DNA from: Proteocatella sp041738345
GTDB taxonomy: Bacteria > Bacillota > Clostridia > Peptostreptococcales > Filifactoraceae
NCBI GenBank assembly: GCA_041738345.1
Contig: JBGSPX010000014.1
Coordinates: 1 to 59,234, forward strand
Length of the DNA: 59,234 nt
Direction of reading: 5' to 3'
A program made the translations under genes and the position numbers. Position 1 is the stretch's first letter. Each line of letters opens with the position of its first letter. This document shows, in pieces, positions 1-7,984 of the stretch. The notes under the pieces are model-generated. The model saw only the letters and a list, made by a program, of their open reading frames with translations, searched no databases and was not told the origin of the DNA.

Positions 1-140
1 TGTAATGCAAAAAAATATTTTAACCATAAAAAAATCTTAGATTATTTTTAAAAACACCTTTTTTATGAGTGTTGAATAATCTAAGATTTTAAATTTTGGA
101 TTTTAGCTGTCAAAAAACTTCATTATCCGACAGCCCCTTT
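1..140 (-). repeat. 140-bp dispersed repeat, left copy (IS-like end with terminator hairpin)
   Basis: This stretch is the reverse complement of 59095-59234 with one mismatch (position 93 against 59142). Read on the minus strand, away from guaA, it begins AAAGGGGCTGTCGGATAATG. It contains a 6-bp stem GCTGTC/GACAGC (106-111 with 129-134) and a 16-bp AT-rich stem (31-46 with 75-90). An inner 5-bp pair AACAC/GTGTT lies within the loop, and a T-run follows the stem. It could therefore terminate guaBA transcription. The GGGGCTGTC start resembles ends of IS1182-type insertion sequences; that is inference, and no transposase is inside the window. Confidence 0.85.
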
Positions 141-145
141 CTTTT

Positions 146-1678
146 TTATTCCCACTCAATTGTTGCTGGTGGTTTACTCGTTATGTCATATACGATTCTG
201 TTTATATGATTTACTTCGTTTACTATTCTGCTTGAGATTTTTTCTAGTGTATCATACGGAATTCTTGCCCAATCTGCTGTCATGAAGTCTGTTGTTGTAA
301 CTCCTCTTAGTGCAAGTGTGTAATCGTATGTTCTAAAGTCTCCCATTACGCCTACTGTTCTAGTTGTAGTAAGCACTGCAAAGTACTGATGAATATCTCT
401 ATCCATTCCTGCTTTTGCTATTTCATCTCTAAATATAAAGTCTGCATCTCTAAGAATGTCTAGTTTTTCTCTTGTTATTTCTCCCATTACTCTTATTGCT
501 AGTCCTGGTCCTGGGAATGGCTGTCTCCAAACAAGGTATTCTGGAAGTCCTATTTCTAGTCCTAACTGTCTTACCTCATCTTTGAACAATAATCTAAGTG
601 GTTCTACAAGCTCTTTGAAATCTACGAAGTCTGGAAGTCCACCTACATTGTGGTGTGATTTTATAACGGCTGCATCTCCTGCTCCACTTTCGATAACGTC
701 TGGGTATATAGTTCCTTGTGCAAGGAAATCTACTGAACCTATTTTCTTTCCTTCTTCTTCAAATACTCTGATGAATTCTTCACCGATTATTTTTCTCTTA
801 GTTTCTGGATCTGATACCCCTGCAAGTCTATCTAGGAATCTTTTTTCTGCATCTACTCTTATAAAGTTCATTCCTGAGTTTGCAAATGCAGCTTCTACTT
901 CATCACCCTCGTCTTTTCTCATAAGACCATGGTCAACAAATATACAAGTAAGCTGTTTTCCTACTGCTTTTGAAATAAGTCCTGCTACTACTGATGAATC
1001 TACTCCACCTGATAGTGCAAGTAGGATTTTTCCATCTCCAACTTGTTCTTTTATAGTGTCTATTGCGATTTTTGCATAGTTTTCCATTGTCCAATCGCCC
1101 TTGCACTCACACACTTCATAAAGGAAGTTTTTGATCATATCAACGCCTTTTTCTGTGTGATTTACTTCTGGGTGATACTGCATTGCATAAAGTTTTTGTG
1201 CTTTATTATGCATTGCTGCTACTGGGCAGTCTTTTGTATCTGCTATTTTTTCAAATCCTGCTGGCATTTTTTCTACAAAGTCAACGTGGCTCATCCAAAC
1301 TATGCCTTCTTTATCAAGGTTTTTGAAAAGAGGAGATGAAGCATCAAAGTTTGTTTGAGTTTTTCCAAATTCGTTTGCTGCTGCACTTGAAACTTTTCCA
1401 CCTAGAGTGTGTGCCATAAGCTGCATTCCGTAGCAAAGTCCTAATACTGGAATTCCAAGTTCAAATATAGCTTTATCTATCTGTGGTGAATTTTCTTCGT
1501 ATACGCTGTTTGGTCCACCTGTAAATATTATTCCTTTTGGATTGAATTCTTTTATTTTTTCTATGCTTATTTTGTAAGGATGTACTTCGCAGTATACATT
1601 GCATTCTCTTACTCTTCTTGCAATAAGCTGGTTATACTGTCCTCCAAAGTCTATTACTAATACCTTTTCGTTTTTCAT
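146..1678 (-). CDS. guaA: GMP synthase (glutamine-hydrolysing)
   Basis: Converts XMP to GMP with ATP and glutamine, the last step of guanine nucleotide synthesis, in the cytoplasm. The 510-residue protein has the class I glutamine amidotransferase domain first: catalytic Cys82 in LCYGMQ and the YHPEV histidine near residue 168. An ATP-pyrophosphatase domain follows with the P-loop LSGGVDSS near 222, and the C-terminal dimerisation domain ends in PPATIEWE. Length and motif order are those of the normal full-length bacterial enzyme. It starts 3 bp after guaB, so the two genes are co-transcribed and share the guanine riboswitch upstream of guaB. Its stop codon lies 5 bp from the 140-bp terminal repeat, which supplies a possible terminator. 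Confidence 0.98.
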   Translation of the reverse strand: MKNEKVLVIDFGGQYNQLIARRVRECNVYCEVHPYKISIEKIKEFNPKGIIFTGGPNSVYEENSPQIDKAIFELGIPVLGLCYGMQLMAHTLGGKVSSAAANEFGKTQTNFDASSPLFKNLDKEGIVWMSHVDFVEKMPAGFEKIADTKDCPVAAMHNKAQKLYAMQYHPEVNHTEKGVDMIKNFLYEVCECKGDWTMENYAKIAIDTIKEQVGDGKILLALSGGVDSSVVAGLISKAVGKQLTCIFVDHGLMRKDEGDEVEAAFANSGMNFIRVDAEKRFLDRLAGVSDPETKRKIIGEEFIRVFEEEGKKIGSVDFLAQGTIYPDVIESGAGDAAVIKSHHNVGGLPDFVDFKELVEPLRLLFKDEVRQLGLEIGLPEYLVWRQPFPGPGLAIRVMGEITREKLDILRDADFIFRDEIAKAGMDRDIHQYFAVLTTTRTVGVMGDFRTYDYTLALRGVTTTDFMTADWARIPYDTLEKISSRIVNEVNHINRIVYDITSKPPATIEWE

Positions 1679-1681
1679 TTT

Positions 1682-3145
1682 CTATTCTCCTACTTGTGCA
1701 CTATAGTTTGGTGCTTCCTTAGTAACTGTTATATCATGCGGATGGCTCTCTTTTAGTCCCGCCGATGTTATTTTAACAAATTCTGAGTCTTCTATCAACT
1801 CTTTTATTGTTCCTGCGCCACAATATCCCATTCCAGCTCTTAGACCGCCTACCATTTGGAATATCATATCGCCTACTTCACCTTTATAAGCTACCATTCC
1901 TTCTACGCCTTCTGGTACAAGTTTTTTAGAATCTTTTTGGAAGTATCTATCTTTTGAACCTTTTTCCATTGCTGCAAGTGAGCCCATTCCTCTATATGAT
2001 TTGAATGACCTACCTTTGTAGATTATTGTTTCTCCTGGTGATTCTTTTGCGCCTGCAAGCATTGAACCTAGCATTACTGCTGACCCACCTGCTGCTATTG
2101 CTTTTACGATATCTCCTGAGTATTTTATTCCACCATCTGCAATTATTGGGGTACCTGTTTTTTGTGCTTCTTCGTAGCAATCCATAACTGCGGTTATCTG
2201 TGGTACTCCTACTCCTGCAACTACTCTTGTAGTACAAATTGATCCTGGCCCTATTCCTACTTTTACACAATCTGCGCCGGCTTCGATAAGATCTCTTGTA
2301 GCTTTTTTAGTTGCTACGTTTCCTGCGATTATCTGAAGCTCTGGATAGTTTTCTTTTGCTTTTCTTACTCCTTCGATTACTCCTTTTGAGTGACCATGAG
2401 CTGTATCGATTACTATTACGTCTACTTTTGAAGCTACAAGTGCGTCTATTCTATCAAACATATCATCTGTAACGCCTACTGCTGCGCCGCAAAGAAGTCT
2501 TCCGTTTTCGTCTGTTGCTGAATCTGGGAACATTATTCTTTTTTCTATATCTTTTATAGTTATAAGTCCCTTTAATTTGTTATCTGCATCTACTATTGGA
2601 AGTTTTTCAATTTTATGTTTTCTTAGAATTTCCTGTGCCTCTGTAAGTGAAACGCCTTCTCTTGCAGTTATAAGGTTTTTTGAAGTCATTGACTCTTCGA
2701 TTTTCTTGCTAAAGTCTTCTTCAAATCTTATATCTCTATTTGTGATTATTCCGATAAGTGTATGCGTATCATCTACTATCGGTACGCCTGATATTCTAAA
2801 TTTTCCCATTAACTTATCTGCTTCTTCTATTGTGTTATCTTTTTTTAAGCAAAATGGATCGGTTATTACACCATGCTCTGAACGTTTTACTTTATCAACC
2901 TCTGCTGCCTGATTTTCAATAGACATATTTTTGTGGATTATTCCTATTCCACCTTGTCTTGCGATTGCTATTGCCATCTCATGCTCTGTTACAGTATCCA
3001 TCCCTGCACTCATCAACGGAATGTTTAACTTTATTTTTTTAGTTAAATATGTTCCCAGATTTACGTCTTTTGGTAATACGTTTGATTCTTGAGGTACTAA
3101 TAGTACATCATCGAATGTTAAAGCTTCTTTTAATAACTTTGCCAT
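1682..3145 (-). CDS. guaB: IMP dehydrogenase
   Basis: Oxidises IMP to XMP with NAD+, the committed step to GMP. The 487-residue protein has the TIM-barrel start (FDDVLLVPQ), then two CBS domains at about residues 93-205, then the barrel again with catalytic Cys304 in GPGSICTTR. A flap region follows (YRGMGSLAAM, EGVEG). It is the first gene of a guaB-guaA operon, with a guanine-sensing riboswitch and terminator in its leader. Guanine should therefore switch the operon off at transcription. The ATG is preceded by a GGAGCAAG ribosome site. Nothing in the protein is unusual for the family. Confidence 0.98.
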   Translation of the reverse strand: MAKLLKEALTFDDVLLVPQESNVLPKDVNLGTYLTKKIKLNIPLMSAGMDTVTEHEMAIAIARQGGIGIIHKNMSIENQAAEVDKVKRSEHGVITDPFCLKKDNTIEEADKLMGKFRISGVPIVDDTHTLIGIITNRDIRFEEDFSKKIEESMTSKNLITAREGVSLTEAQEILRKHKIEKLPIVDADNKLKGLITIKDIEKRIMFPDSATDENGRLLCGAAVGVTDDMFDRIDALVASKVDVIVIDTAHGHSKGVIEGVRKAKENYPELQIIAGNVATKKATRDLIEAGADCVKVGIGPGSICTTRVVAGVGVPQITAVMDCYEEAQKTGTPIIADGGIKYSGDIVKAIAAGGSAVMLGSMLAGAKESPGETIIYKGRSFKSYRGMGSLAAMEKGSKDRYFQKDSKKLVPEGVEGMVAYKGEVGDMIFQMVGGLRAGMGYCGAGTIKELIEDSEFVKITSAGLKESHPHDITVTKEAPNYSAQVGE

Positions 3146-3184
3146 TTCTTGCTCCTTCTATATATTTAATATTAAAAATTGTAT

Positions 3185-3222
3185 AAAAAAACTCACGCAA
3201 AAACAGCGTGTGCTTGCGTGAG
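3185..3222 (-). terminator. Intrinsic terminator of the guaB guanine riboswitch
   Basis: On the minus strand the arms CTCACGCAA and TTGCGTGAG form a 9-bp stem followed by a run of seven T. It lies between the aptamer and the guaB start, as expected for the expression platform of an OFF switch. Confidence 0.88.
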
Positions 3223-3238
3223 AAGTACTCAAACAAAG

Positions 3239-3304
3239 CACTCATAGTCAAAAATTTTGGTTTTTGGTAGAGACACTGACCCATTCTGTCAGCCTATACG
3301 AGTG
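3239..3304 (-). promoter_or_regulatory. Guanine-class purine riboswitch aptamer
   Basis: P1 strands CACTC and GAGTG enclose the purine aptamer core. P2 is CTGAC/GTCAG with a 7-nt loop ending in GG. The J2/3 sequence is GTCTCTACC. P3 is made almost entirely of A-U pairs, with a CC-starting loop able to kiss the P2 loop. J3/1 is ACTAT. The C in ACTAT is the position that pairs with the ligand (C74 in xpt numbering), which predicts guanine rather than adenine. J2/3 has C where U48 is usual, and P3 plus its loop is one nucleotide shorter than xpt. It is followed by a terminator and guaB. Confidence 0.92.
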
Positions 3305-3368
3305 GTTTAGTTTAAAATGTTTATCTATTATTATACAATTTTCTTCACATTATTGCCACAGTTTTTTT

Positions 3369-5954
3369 CTATTTTTGAAAAAATTTTGTACTTTCCATTA
3401 TAAGAAGTGGTAAAAATGGCAGTAATACTACATATTTTAGGAATTCTCCAGAAATTGAACTTACTTCAAATATACTTGATACAAATGGAACTGTAAGCAC
3501 CATAGCAGTTAAAATAACGCCTACTATTACTGCAAGTATCATATATTTATTTGAGAAAAGTCCTATTTTAAATATTGGTTGTTTGCTTCTTACATAGAAT
3601 CCGTATGCAAGTCTTGAAAGACATAGGGTTGAAAATGCCATTGTCTGTGCTGTTTTTACATCTGCATTTTTTAGTCCTACCATAAATGCAAATATAGTTA
3701 CTAATGAAAGCAGAAGCCCTTGCATAAATATTCGGCTTAGTAAGCCGCCCGCAAATATACTCTCATCTTTCTTTCTCGGTTTTTCATTCATAAGCGTTTC
3801 ATCTGCTGGCTCAAATGCAAGCGCAATTGCTGGCAGTGAGTCTGTTACAAGGTTTATAAATAGTAAGTGAAGTGCTGAAAATGGGTTTGGAAGTCCTAAA
3901 AAGGCTGCGTAAAGCACAGTTAGTATTCCTCCAAGGTTTCCTGAAAGTAGGAACTGAATTGCTCTTTTTATATTTGCATATACGGCTCTTCCTTCTGATA
4001 CGGCTTCTACTATCGTTGCAAAGTTATCATCTGCAAGCACCATAGCTGCAGCATCTTTTGAAACGTCTGTGCCTGTTATTCCCATTGCAACTCCAATATC
4101 TGCCTGTTTAAGCGCTGGAGCATCATTTACACCATCACCTGTCATTGCAACTATCTGACCTCTATTTTGCCAAGCCTCTACGATTCTTATTTTATTTTCT
4201 GGAGAAACTCTTGCATACACGCTTATTTTTTCAAGTTTTTCTTGATACTCTTCTTCACTCATTGCTTCAAATTCAAGTGAATCGATAGCGATATCATTTT
4301 CTTCCATTATTCCTAATGATTTAGCAATTGATGATGCGGTAACCTTATGGTCTCCAGTTATCATAATCGTCTTAATTCCTGCTTTTTTCGCTCTTTCTAT
4401 AGCCCCTTTAACTTCTTCTCTTGGTGGGTCTATCATTGCCATGATTCCAACTAGAATATAATCTTTTTCATCATCCATATCAAGTTCGTCATCTCTATGC
4501 TCTGTCATAGCAAATGCAAGTACTCTAAGCCCTTGTGATGAATAATAGTGATTTTTTTCTATAAAAGCTGCTTTTTCGTCTTCTGTTATATCATAAATTT
4601 CATTATTTTTTAATACTCTTGTCGTTCTTCTGAAAAGTACATCAGTTGCCCCTTTTGTAAAGATATAGTCTTTTTCTCTAAAGTTATGAAGTGTAGACAT
4701 AAGTTTTCTATCTGAATCAAATGGAAGGTCTGCAAGTCTTTCGTATTTTTTGTTTACTTCTGCTAGATTCATACCATTTTTTACTGCAAAATTTAAAAGT
4801 GCAGTCTCTGTTGGGTCTCCAATTTCTTTTCCATCACTTCCAATGCTTGAATCATTTGCAAGTACAGAAAGTCCTACCATAGTTTCTACAGTAGTATTTT
4901 TTTCTACTTTTAAATCTTCTCCGTCCATTGTAAATGTATGAACTACAGTCATTTTATTTTGTGTAAGAGTACCTGTTTTGTCTGAACATATTATCGAAGC
5001 GCCCCCAAGGGTTTCTACTGCAGGAAGTTTTTTTACTATTGCATTTTTGGTAGCCATCTTACTTGTACCAACAGCCATAACAATCGTTACTATTGAGGCA
5101 AGAGCTTCTGGTATAGCTGCTACTGCAAGCGCTACCGCAAACATAAATGCATCTATAAATTCGGCATCTCTAACCATATTAAGTGCAAATATTGCTACCG
5201 CTATTATAGTTATTCCTATTCCAAGTTTCTTGCTGAAATCATCAAGTCTTTCCTGTAGTGGTGTTTTTCTTTCTTTTGCACTTTGGATAAGGCTTGCTAT
5301 TTTACCAATTTCTGTATCCATTCCAGTTCCAGTAACTATGAATTTAGCTCTTCCATATGTTACAAGCCCTGATGAAAATACCATATTAACTTTATCTCCA
5401 AGAGCTACATCATTTTTCTCTATAGCTTCTGATTGTTTATCTACCGCAGTAGATTCTCCTGTTAGTGAACTTTCTATTACTTGAAGGCTACTTGATTCAA
5501 TAATTCTTCCGTCTGCTGGAATATAATCACCTGCATCTAACGTAACTATATCTCCTACGACAAGTTCTCTAGCTGGAATCTGCTCTGAACTTCCATTTCG
5601 CATTACTTTAGCTGTTGGTGCTGATAATTTTTTTAAGCTGTTTAATGAGCTTTCTGCTTTCTTTTGTTGTACTACGCCAAGTATAGCATTTAAAATAAGT
5701 ACTACCCCTATTGTTATAGCACTTTTTTCTTCTCCAAACATAAATGATATAGCCGCTGCTATAATCAGTATAATTATTAAAAAGTCCTTAAATTGTTCAA
5801 AGAAAAGCTGAAGTGTGCTTTTTTTCTTACCTTCTTTTAGTTCGTTGTATCCATTTTTCTCAAGTCTTTCTTTGACTTCACTGTTTGATAATCCTTGTGT
5901 CTGACTTTTTAAATTTTGGATAACGTCTTCTGGTTTTTGATTAAAATAGTTCAT
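3369..5954 (-). CDS. P-type cation-transporting ATPase (Ca2+/Mn2+ exporter type, YoaB/MgtA-like)
   Basis: Membrane pump that expels divalent cations using ATP. Numbered from the ATG at 5954, the actuator loop TGES is at 165-168, the M4 metal motif PEAL at 282-285, and the phosphorylated Asp is Asp325 in DKTGTLT. The hinge MTGDGVNDAPALK follows, and M6 reads NLVTDSLPA. About ten membrane segments are present. PEAL with the following SIVTIV resembles manganese/calcium exporters of the Lactococcus YoaB kind. I chose the start at 5954 because AGGGAG precedes it; the upstream in-frame start would lie in the riboswitch terminator T-run. The Mn2+ riboswitch leader supports export of manganese; calcium specificity cannot be excluded. 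Confidence 0.93.
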   Translation of the reverse strand: MNYFNQKPEDVIQNLKSQTQGLSNSEVKERLEKNGYNELKEGKKKSTLQLFFEQFKDFLIIILIIAAAISFMFGEEKSAITIGVVLILNAILGVVQQKKAESSLNSLKKLSAPTAKVMRNGSSEQIPARELVVGDIVTLDAGDYIPADGRIIESSSLQVIESSLTGESTAVDKQSEAIEKNDVALGDKVNMVFSSGLVTYGRAKFIVTGTGMDTEIGKIASLIQSAKERKTPLQERLDDFSKKLGIGITIIAVAIFALNMVRDAEFIDAFMFAVALAVAAIPEALASIVTIVMAVGTSKMATKNAIVKKLPAVETLGGASIICSDKTGTLTQNKMTVVHTFTMDGEDLKVEKNTTVETMVGLSVLANDSSIGSDGKEIGDPTETALLNFAVKNGMNLAEVNKKYERLADLPFDSDRKLMSTLHNFREKDYIFTKGATDVLFRRTTRVLKNNEIYDITEDEKAAFIEKNHYYSSQGLRVLAFAMTEHRDDELDMDDEKDYILVGIMAMIDPPREEVKGAIERAKKAGIKTIMITGDHKVTASSIAKSLGIMEENDIAIDSLEFEAMSEEEYQEKLEKISVYARVSPENKIRIVEAWQNRGQIVAMTGDGVNDAPALKQADIGVAMGITGTDVSKDAAAMVLADDNFATIVEAVSEGRAVYANIKRAIQFLLSGNLGGILTVLYAAFLGLPNPFSALHLLFINLVTDSLPAIALAFEPADETLMNEKPRKKDESIFAGGLLSRIFMQGLLLSLVTIFAFMVGLKNADVKTAQTMAFSTLCLSRLAYGFYVRSKQPIFKIGLFSNKYMILAVIVGVILTAMVLTVPFVSSIFEVSSISGEFLKYVVLLPFLPLLIMESTKFFQK

Positions 5955-6007
5955 GTTATCTCCCTTTCTACCATTAGGTTCATATTTGTTATATAACCAA
6001 TTTGTCA

Positions 6008-6045
6008 TAAAAAAAACTCAAGGACAGCAAAAAACTGTCCTTGAG
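6008..6045 (-). terminator. Terminator of the manganese riboswitch
   Basis: Perfect 11-bp stem CTCAAGGACAG/CTGTCCTTGAG (6035-6045 with 6017-6027) followed by eight T on the minus strand. Its 5' arm shares CTCAA (6041-6045) with the 3' strand of aptamer helix P1, so aptamer and terminator exclude each other. This predicts a transcriptional ON switch. Confidence 0.88.
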
Positions 6046-6126
6046 TCTGGTTATTTAATATGATGCCAGATTTTTCAACCATGATGTTGACATCACAACA
6101 ATATTCATTGCTAACTACTCCCTCAA
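6041..6126 (-). promoter_or_regulatory. yybP-ykoY (Mn2+) riboswitch aptamer
   Basis: The minus strand carries GGGAGTAG (6115-6122) next to the P1 strand TTGAG (6122-6126), and later GATGTCAACATC. These match the two conserved loop segments of the yybP-ykoY manganese riboswitch. P1 closes with CTCAA at 6041-6045, which is also the 5' arm of the terminator. The downstream gene is a P-type ATPase, a known class of target for this riboswitch. I judged the family by eye; a covariance search would settle it. Confidence 0.75.
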
Positions 6127-6136
6127 CGGTTACACC

Positions 6137-6165
6137 ATTATATAATATTTTATGATTTTTGTAAA
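6137..6165 (-). promoter_or_regulatory. Sigma-A-type promoter for the ATPase transcript
   Basis: TTTACA (6160-6165), a 17-bp spacer and TATAAT (6137-6142) on the minus strand. It lies just upstream of the manganese riboswitch and begins 5 bp from the end of tyrS. Confidence 0.7.
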
Positions 6166-6169
6166 TAGA

Positions 6170-7405
6170 TTATACTAATTTTATCTGATGGAAAGTTTTC
6201 TTGCCTTTTTTAATCATTATTATGCTGTCTTTTGCCATTTCTTCTGAAAGTACAAATGAAGGGTCAGTTATCTTTTCTTCGTTAACTTGAATTCCACCTT
6301 GAGTTATAAGTCTTCTCGCTTCACTATTTGATGGCACAAGTGCAGTTACTTTTAGCGCATCTATTATAGTCATATTGTTAAGGTCTTTTGAGGAAATTTC
6401 TGTTGTAGGTGCATTTTGACTTGCTCCATTTTTGTTTGCAAATAATTCTCTTGCTGCTGCTTGAGCATCTATAGCATCTTTTTCGCCATGAACCATTTTT
6501 GTAACTTCAAATGCAAGTATTTCTTTGGCCTTATTTATTTCAGCACCTTCTAATGCTCCAAGACTTCTTACTTCTTCTATTGGAAGGAATGTAAGCAGTG
6601 CTAGACATTTTTCTATTGATGCATCTTCTACATTTCTCCAGTATTGGTAGAACTCGTATGGTGATGTCTTTTCTCTATCTAACCACAGTGCGCCTGCCAT
6701 AGTTTTTCCCATTTTCTTACCATCTGAAGTTGTAAGCAGGTTGAATGTCATTCCATATGCTTGTTTGCCTTCTTTTCTTCTTATAAGGTCTGTTCCTGAG
6801 ATTATATTTGACCACTGGTCATCTCCACCAAGCTGAAGTTTACAGTTATAGTTTTGATTTAGTTTTAAGAAGTCATATGACTGCATTATCATGTAGTTGA
6901 ATTCTAGGAATGTAAGTCCGCCTTCTTTTTCCATTCTTGATTTGAATGCTTCTGCTTGAAGCATTCTATTTACTGTAAACATTCCCCCAATTTCTCTTAA
7001 AAATGGTACATACTCTAGTTTTAGTAGCCAATCTGCATTATTTACAAGTACCGCTTTATCTTCTGCAAAATCAATAAATCTTGAAAGCTGTTCTTTAAAT
7101 TTCTCACCATTTTCAGCTATTTGCTCCTGTGTAAGCATTTGTCTCATATCAGTTCTGCCTGATGGGTCTCCTACCATAGTAGTCCCTCCACCTATAAGTA
7201 CTATTGGTCTATGACCTGCCATTTGAAGATGTCTCATCGCTACGGCTTGAAGAAAATGGCCTACGTGAAGACTATCTGCTGTAGGGTCATATCCTGTATA
7301 AAAAGTAACGCTTTCGTTACCTAATAGTTCTCGTATTTCTTCTTCATGTGTAGTTTGTGCTATAAATCCTCTTTCTTTTAGGATATCAAATACATTGGTT
7401 TTCAT
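6170..7405 (-). CDS. tyrS: Tyrosyl-tRNA synthetase
   Basis: Charges tRNA-Tyr with tyrosine. The 411-residue class I synthetase has the HIGH-type motif HVGH at residues 47-50 in PTADSLHVGH. The KMSKS-type loop is KKMGKT in DGKKMGKTMAG near residue 232. The C-terminal S4 RNA-binding domain spans about 345-405 (ARRLITQGGIQVNEE). Length is normal for the TyrS family. The gene stands alone, transcribed from a promoter just after the HPr gene and controlled by a tyrosine T-box leader. The start ATG follows GGAGGGAAACAA. Confidence 0.98.
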   Translation of the reverse strand: MKTNVFDILKERGFIAQTTHEEEIRELLGNESVTFYTGYDPTADSLHVGHFLQAVAMRHLQMAGHRPIVLIGGGTTMVGDPSGRTDMRQMLTQEQIAENGEKFKEQLSRFIDFAEDKAVLVNNADWLLKLEYVPFLREIGGMFTVNRMLQAEAFKSRMEKEGGLTFLEFNYMIMQSYDFLKLNQNYNCKLQLGGDDQWSNIISGTDLIRRKEGKQAYGMTFNLLTTSDGKKMGKTMAGALWLDREKTSPYEFYQYWRNVEDASIEKCLALLTFLPIEEVRSLGALEGAEINKAKEILAFEVTKMVHGEKDAIDAQAAARELFANKNGASQNAPTTEISSKDLNNMTIIDALKVTALVPSNSEARRLITQGGIQVNEEKITDPSFVLSEEMAKDSIIMIKKGKKTFHQIKLV

Positions 7406-7433
7406 TTGTTTCCCTCCTGTTATTTTTATATTA

Positions 7434-7475
7434 AAAAATCCCTCGTGTCTATGATCTTAATCATAGGGACGAAGG
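7434..7475 (-). terminator. Terminator of the tyrS T-box leader
   Basis: On the minus strand CTATGAT/ATCATAG forms the upper stem and TCGT/ACGA the lower stem, followed by GGGATTTTTT. It overlaps the region downstream of the T-box sequence, as in a transcription-attenuating T-box. Confidence 0.82.
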
Positions 7476-7674
7476 ACTCGCGGTACCACCCTAATTGCTT
7501 ATACAAGTATAAGCCGCTCTTTCTTCTTAACGCGAAGTACGTACTGCCTACTTAATTTCAGCAGTATGCTCAAAAGTGTATATTATATCTTTATCCTAAT
7601 AGCTTCCACCTGCCGCTATCTCTCTGAAAGTTCCAGATATACTTCTCTTTTTCATTGCAAGTTTATATGATTTC
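7437..7674 (-). promoter_or_regulatory. T-box leader, tyrosine-specific
   Basis: The minus strand carries the nearly invariant T-box AGGGTGGTACCGCG at 7479-7492. Upstream lie the stem I elements AGAGAGATAG and GGTGGAAGCTATT, with an AGTA motif on the 5' side. A candidate specifier codon UAC (tyrosine), followed by A, is at 7578-7580 on the 3' side of stem I. Uncharged tRNA-Tyr should pair with the T-box and stop the downstream terminator from forming, so tyrS rises when tyrosine runs short. This leader explains the roughly 300-bp gap between tyrS and the HPr gene. Confidence 0.95.
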
Positions 7675-7680
7675 ATATTG

Positions 7681-7709
7681 ATGATACATTATTTGGCTGT
7701 AATAGTCAA
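7681..7709 (-). promoter_or_regulatory. Promoter of the tyrS T-box transcript
   Basis: TTGACT (7704-7709), a 17-bp spacer and TATCAT (7681-7686) on the minus strand. Transcription would start just before stem I of the T-box. Confidence 0.7.
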
Positions 7710-7714
7710 GAGCT

Positions 7715-7984
7715 TTAGTTCATATCTATCAGTTTAACTTCCAAAAGCTCTGTTATTTCAATCAGTGCTTGTTCTTCATCTGGACCGTCTATTTCTATCT
7801 CAACTGAATCTCCATTAGCTATTCCAAGTGCAAGTACGCCTATTATTGATTTTGCATTTACCATCTTATTTTTTGATTTTATATCTATATTTGATTTAAA
7901 TTTATTACACACTTGAACAAATGCTGCTGCTGGTCTTGCATGAAGTCCTAGCTTATTTTTGATTTCAAATTCCGCCTTTAACAT
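7715..7984 (-). CDS. ptsH: HPr phosphocarrier protein
   Basis: Phosphocarrier of the PTS sugar uptake system, and in Firmicutes a partner of CcpA when phosphorylated on serine. The 89-residue protein keeps the phosphorylatable His15 (GLHARPAA) and the regulatory serine at 47 (NAKSIIG). The gene sits after whiA, where Bacillus has crh, a paralogue with Gln at position 15. Here the histidine is present, so this is an HPr able to act in sugar transport, not a Crh. Its start overlaps the whiA end by 20 bp, so it is the last gene of the murB-whiA operon. No enzyme I or PTS permease is in the window. Confidence 0.93.
   Translation of the reverse strand: MLKAEFEIKNKLGLHARPAAAFVQVCNKFKSNIDIKSKNKMVNAKSIIGVLALGIANGDSVEIEIDGPDEEQALIEITELLEVKLIDMN

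Noticed and set aside
456..1079. 207-codon open frame on the plus strand opposite guaA
   Set aside because: It is antisense to a clear GMP synthase, has no ribosome site, and has the Ser/Ile/Leu-rich make-up of a reverse-strand shadow. The same applies to other plus-strand frames across 2005-40520.
7715..7984. Calling the HPr-like gene crh from gene order alone
   Set aside because: The residue at position 15 is His, as in HPr, not Gln as in Bacillus Crh.
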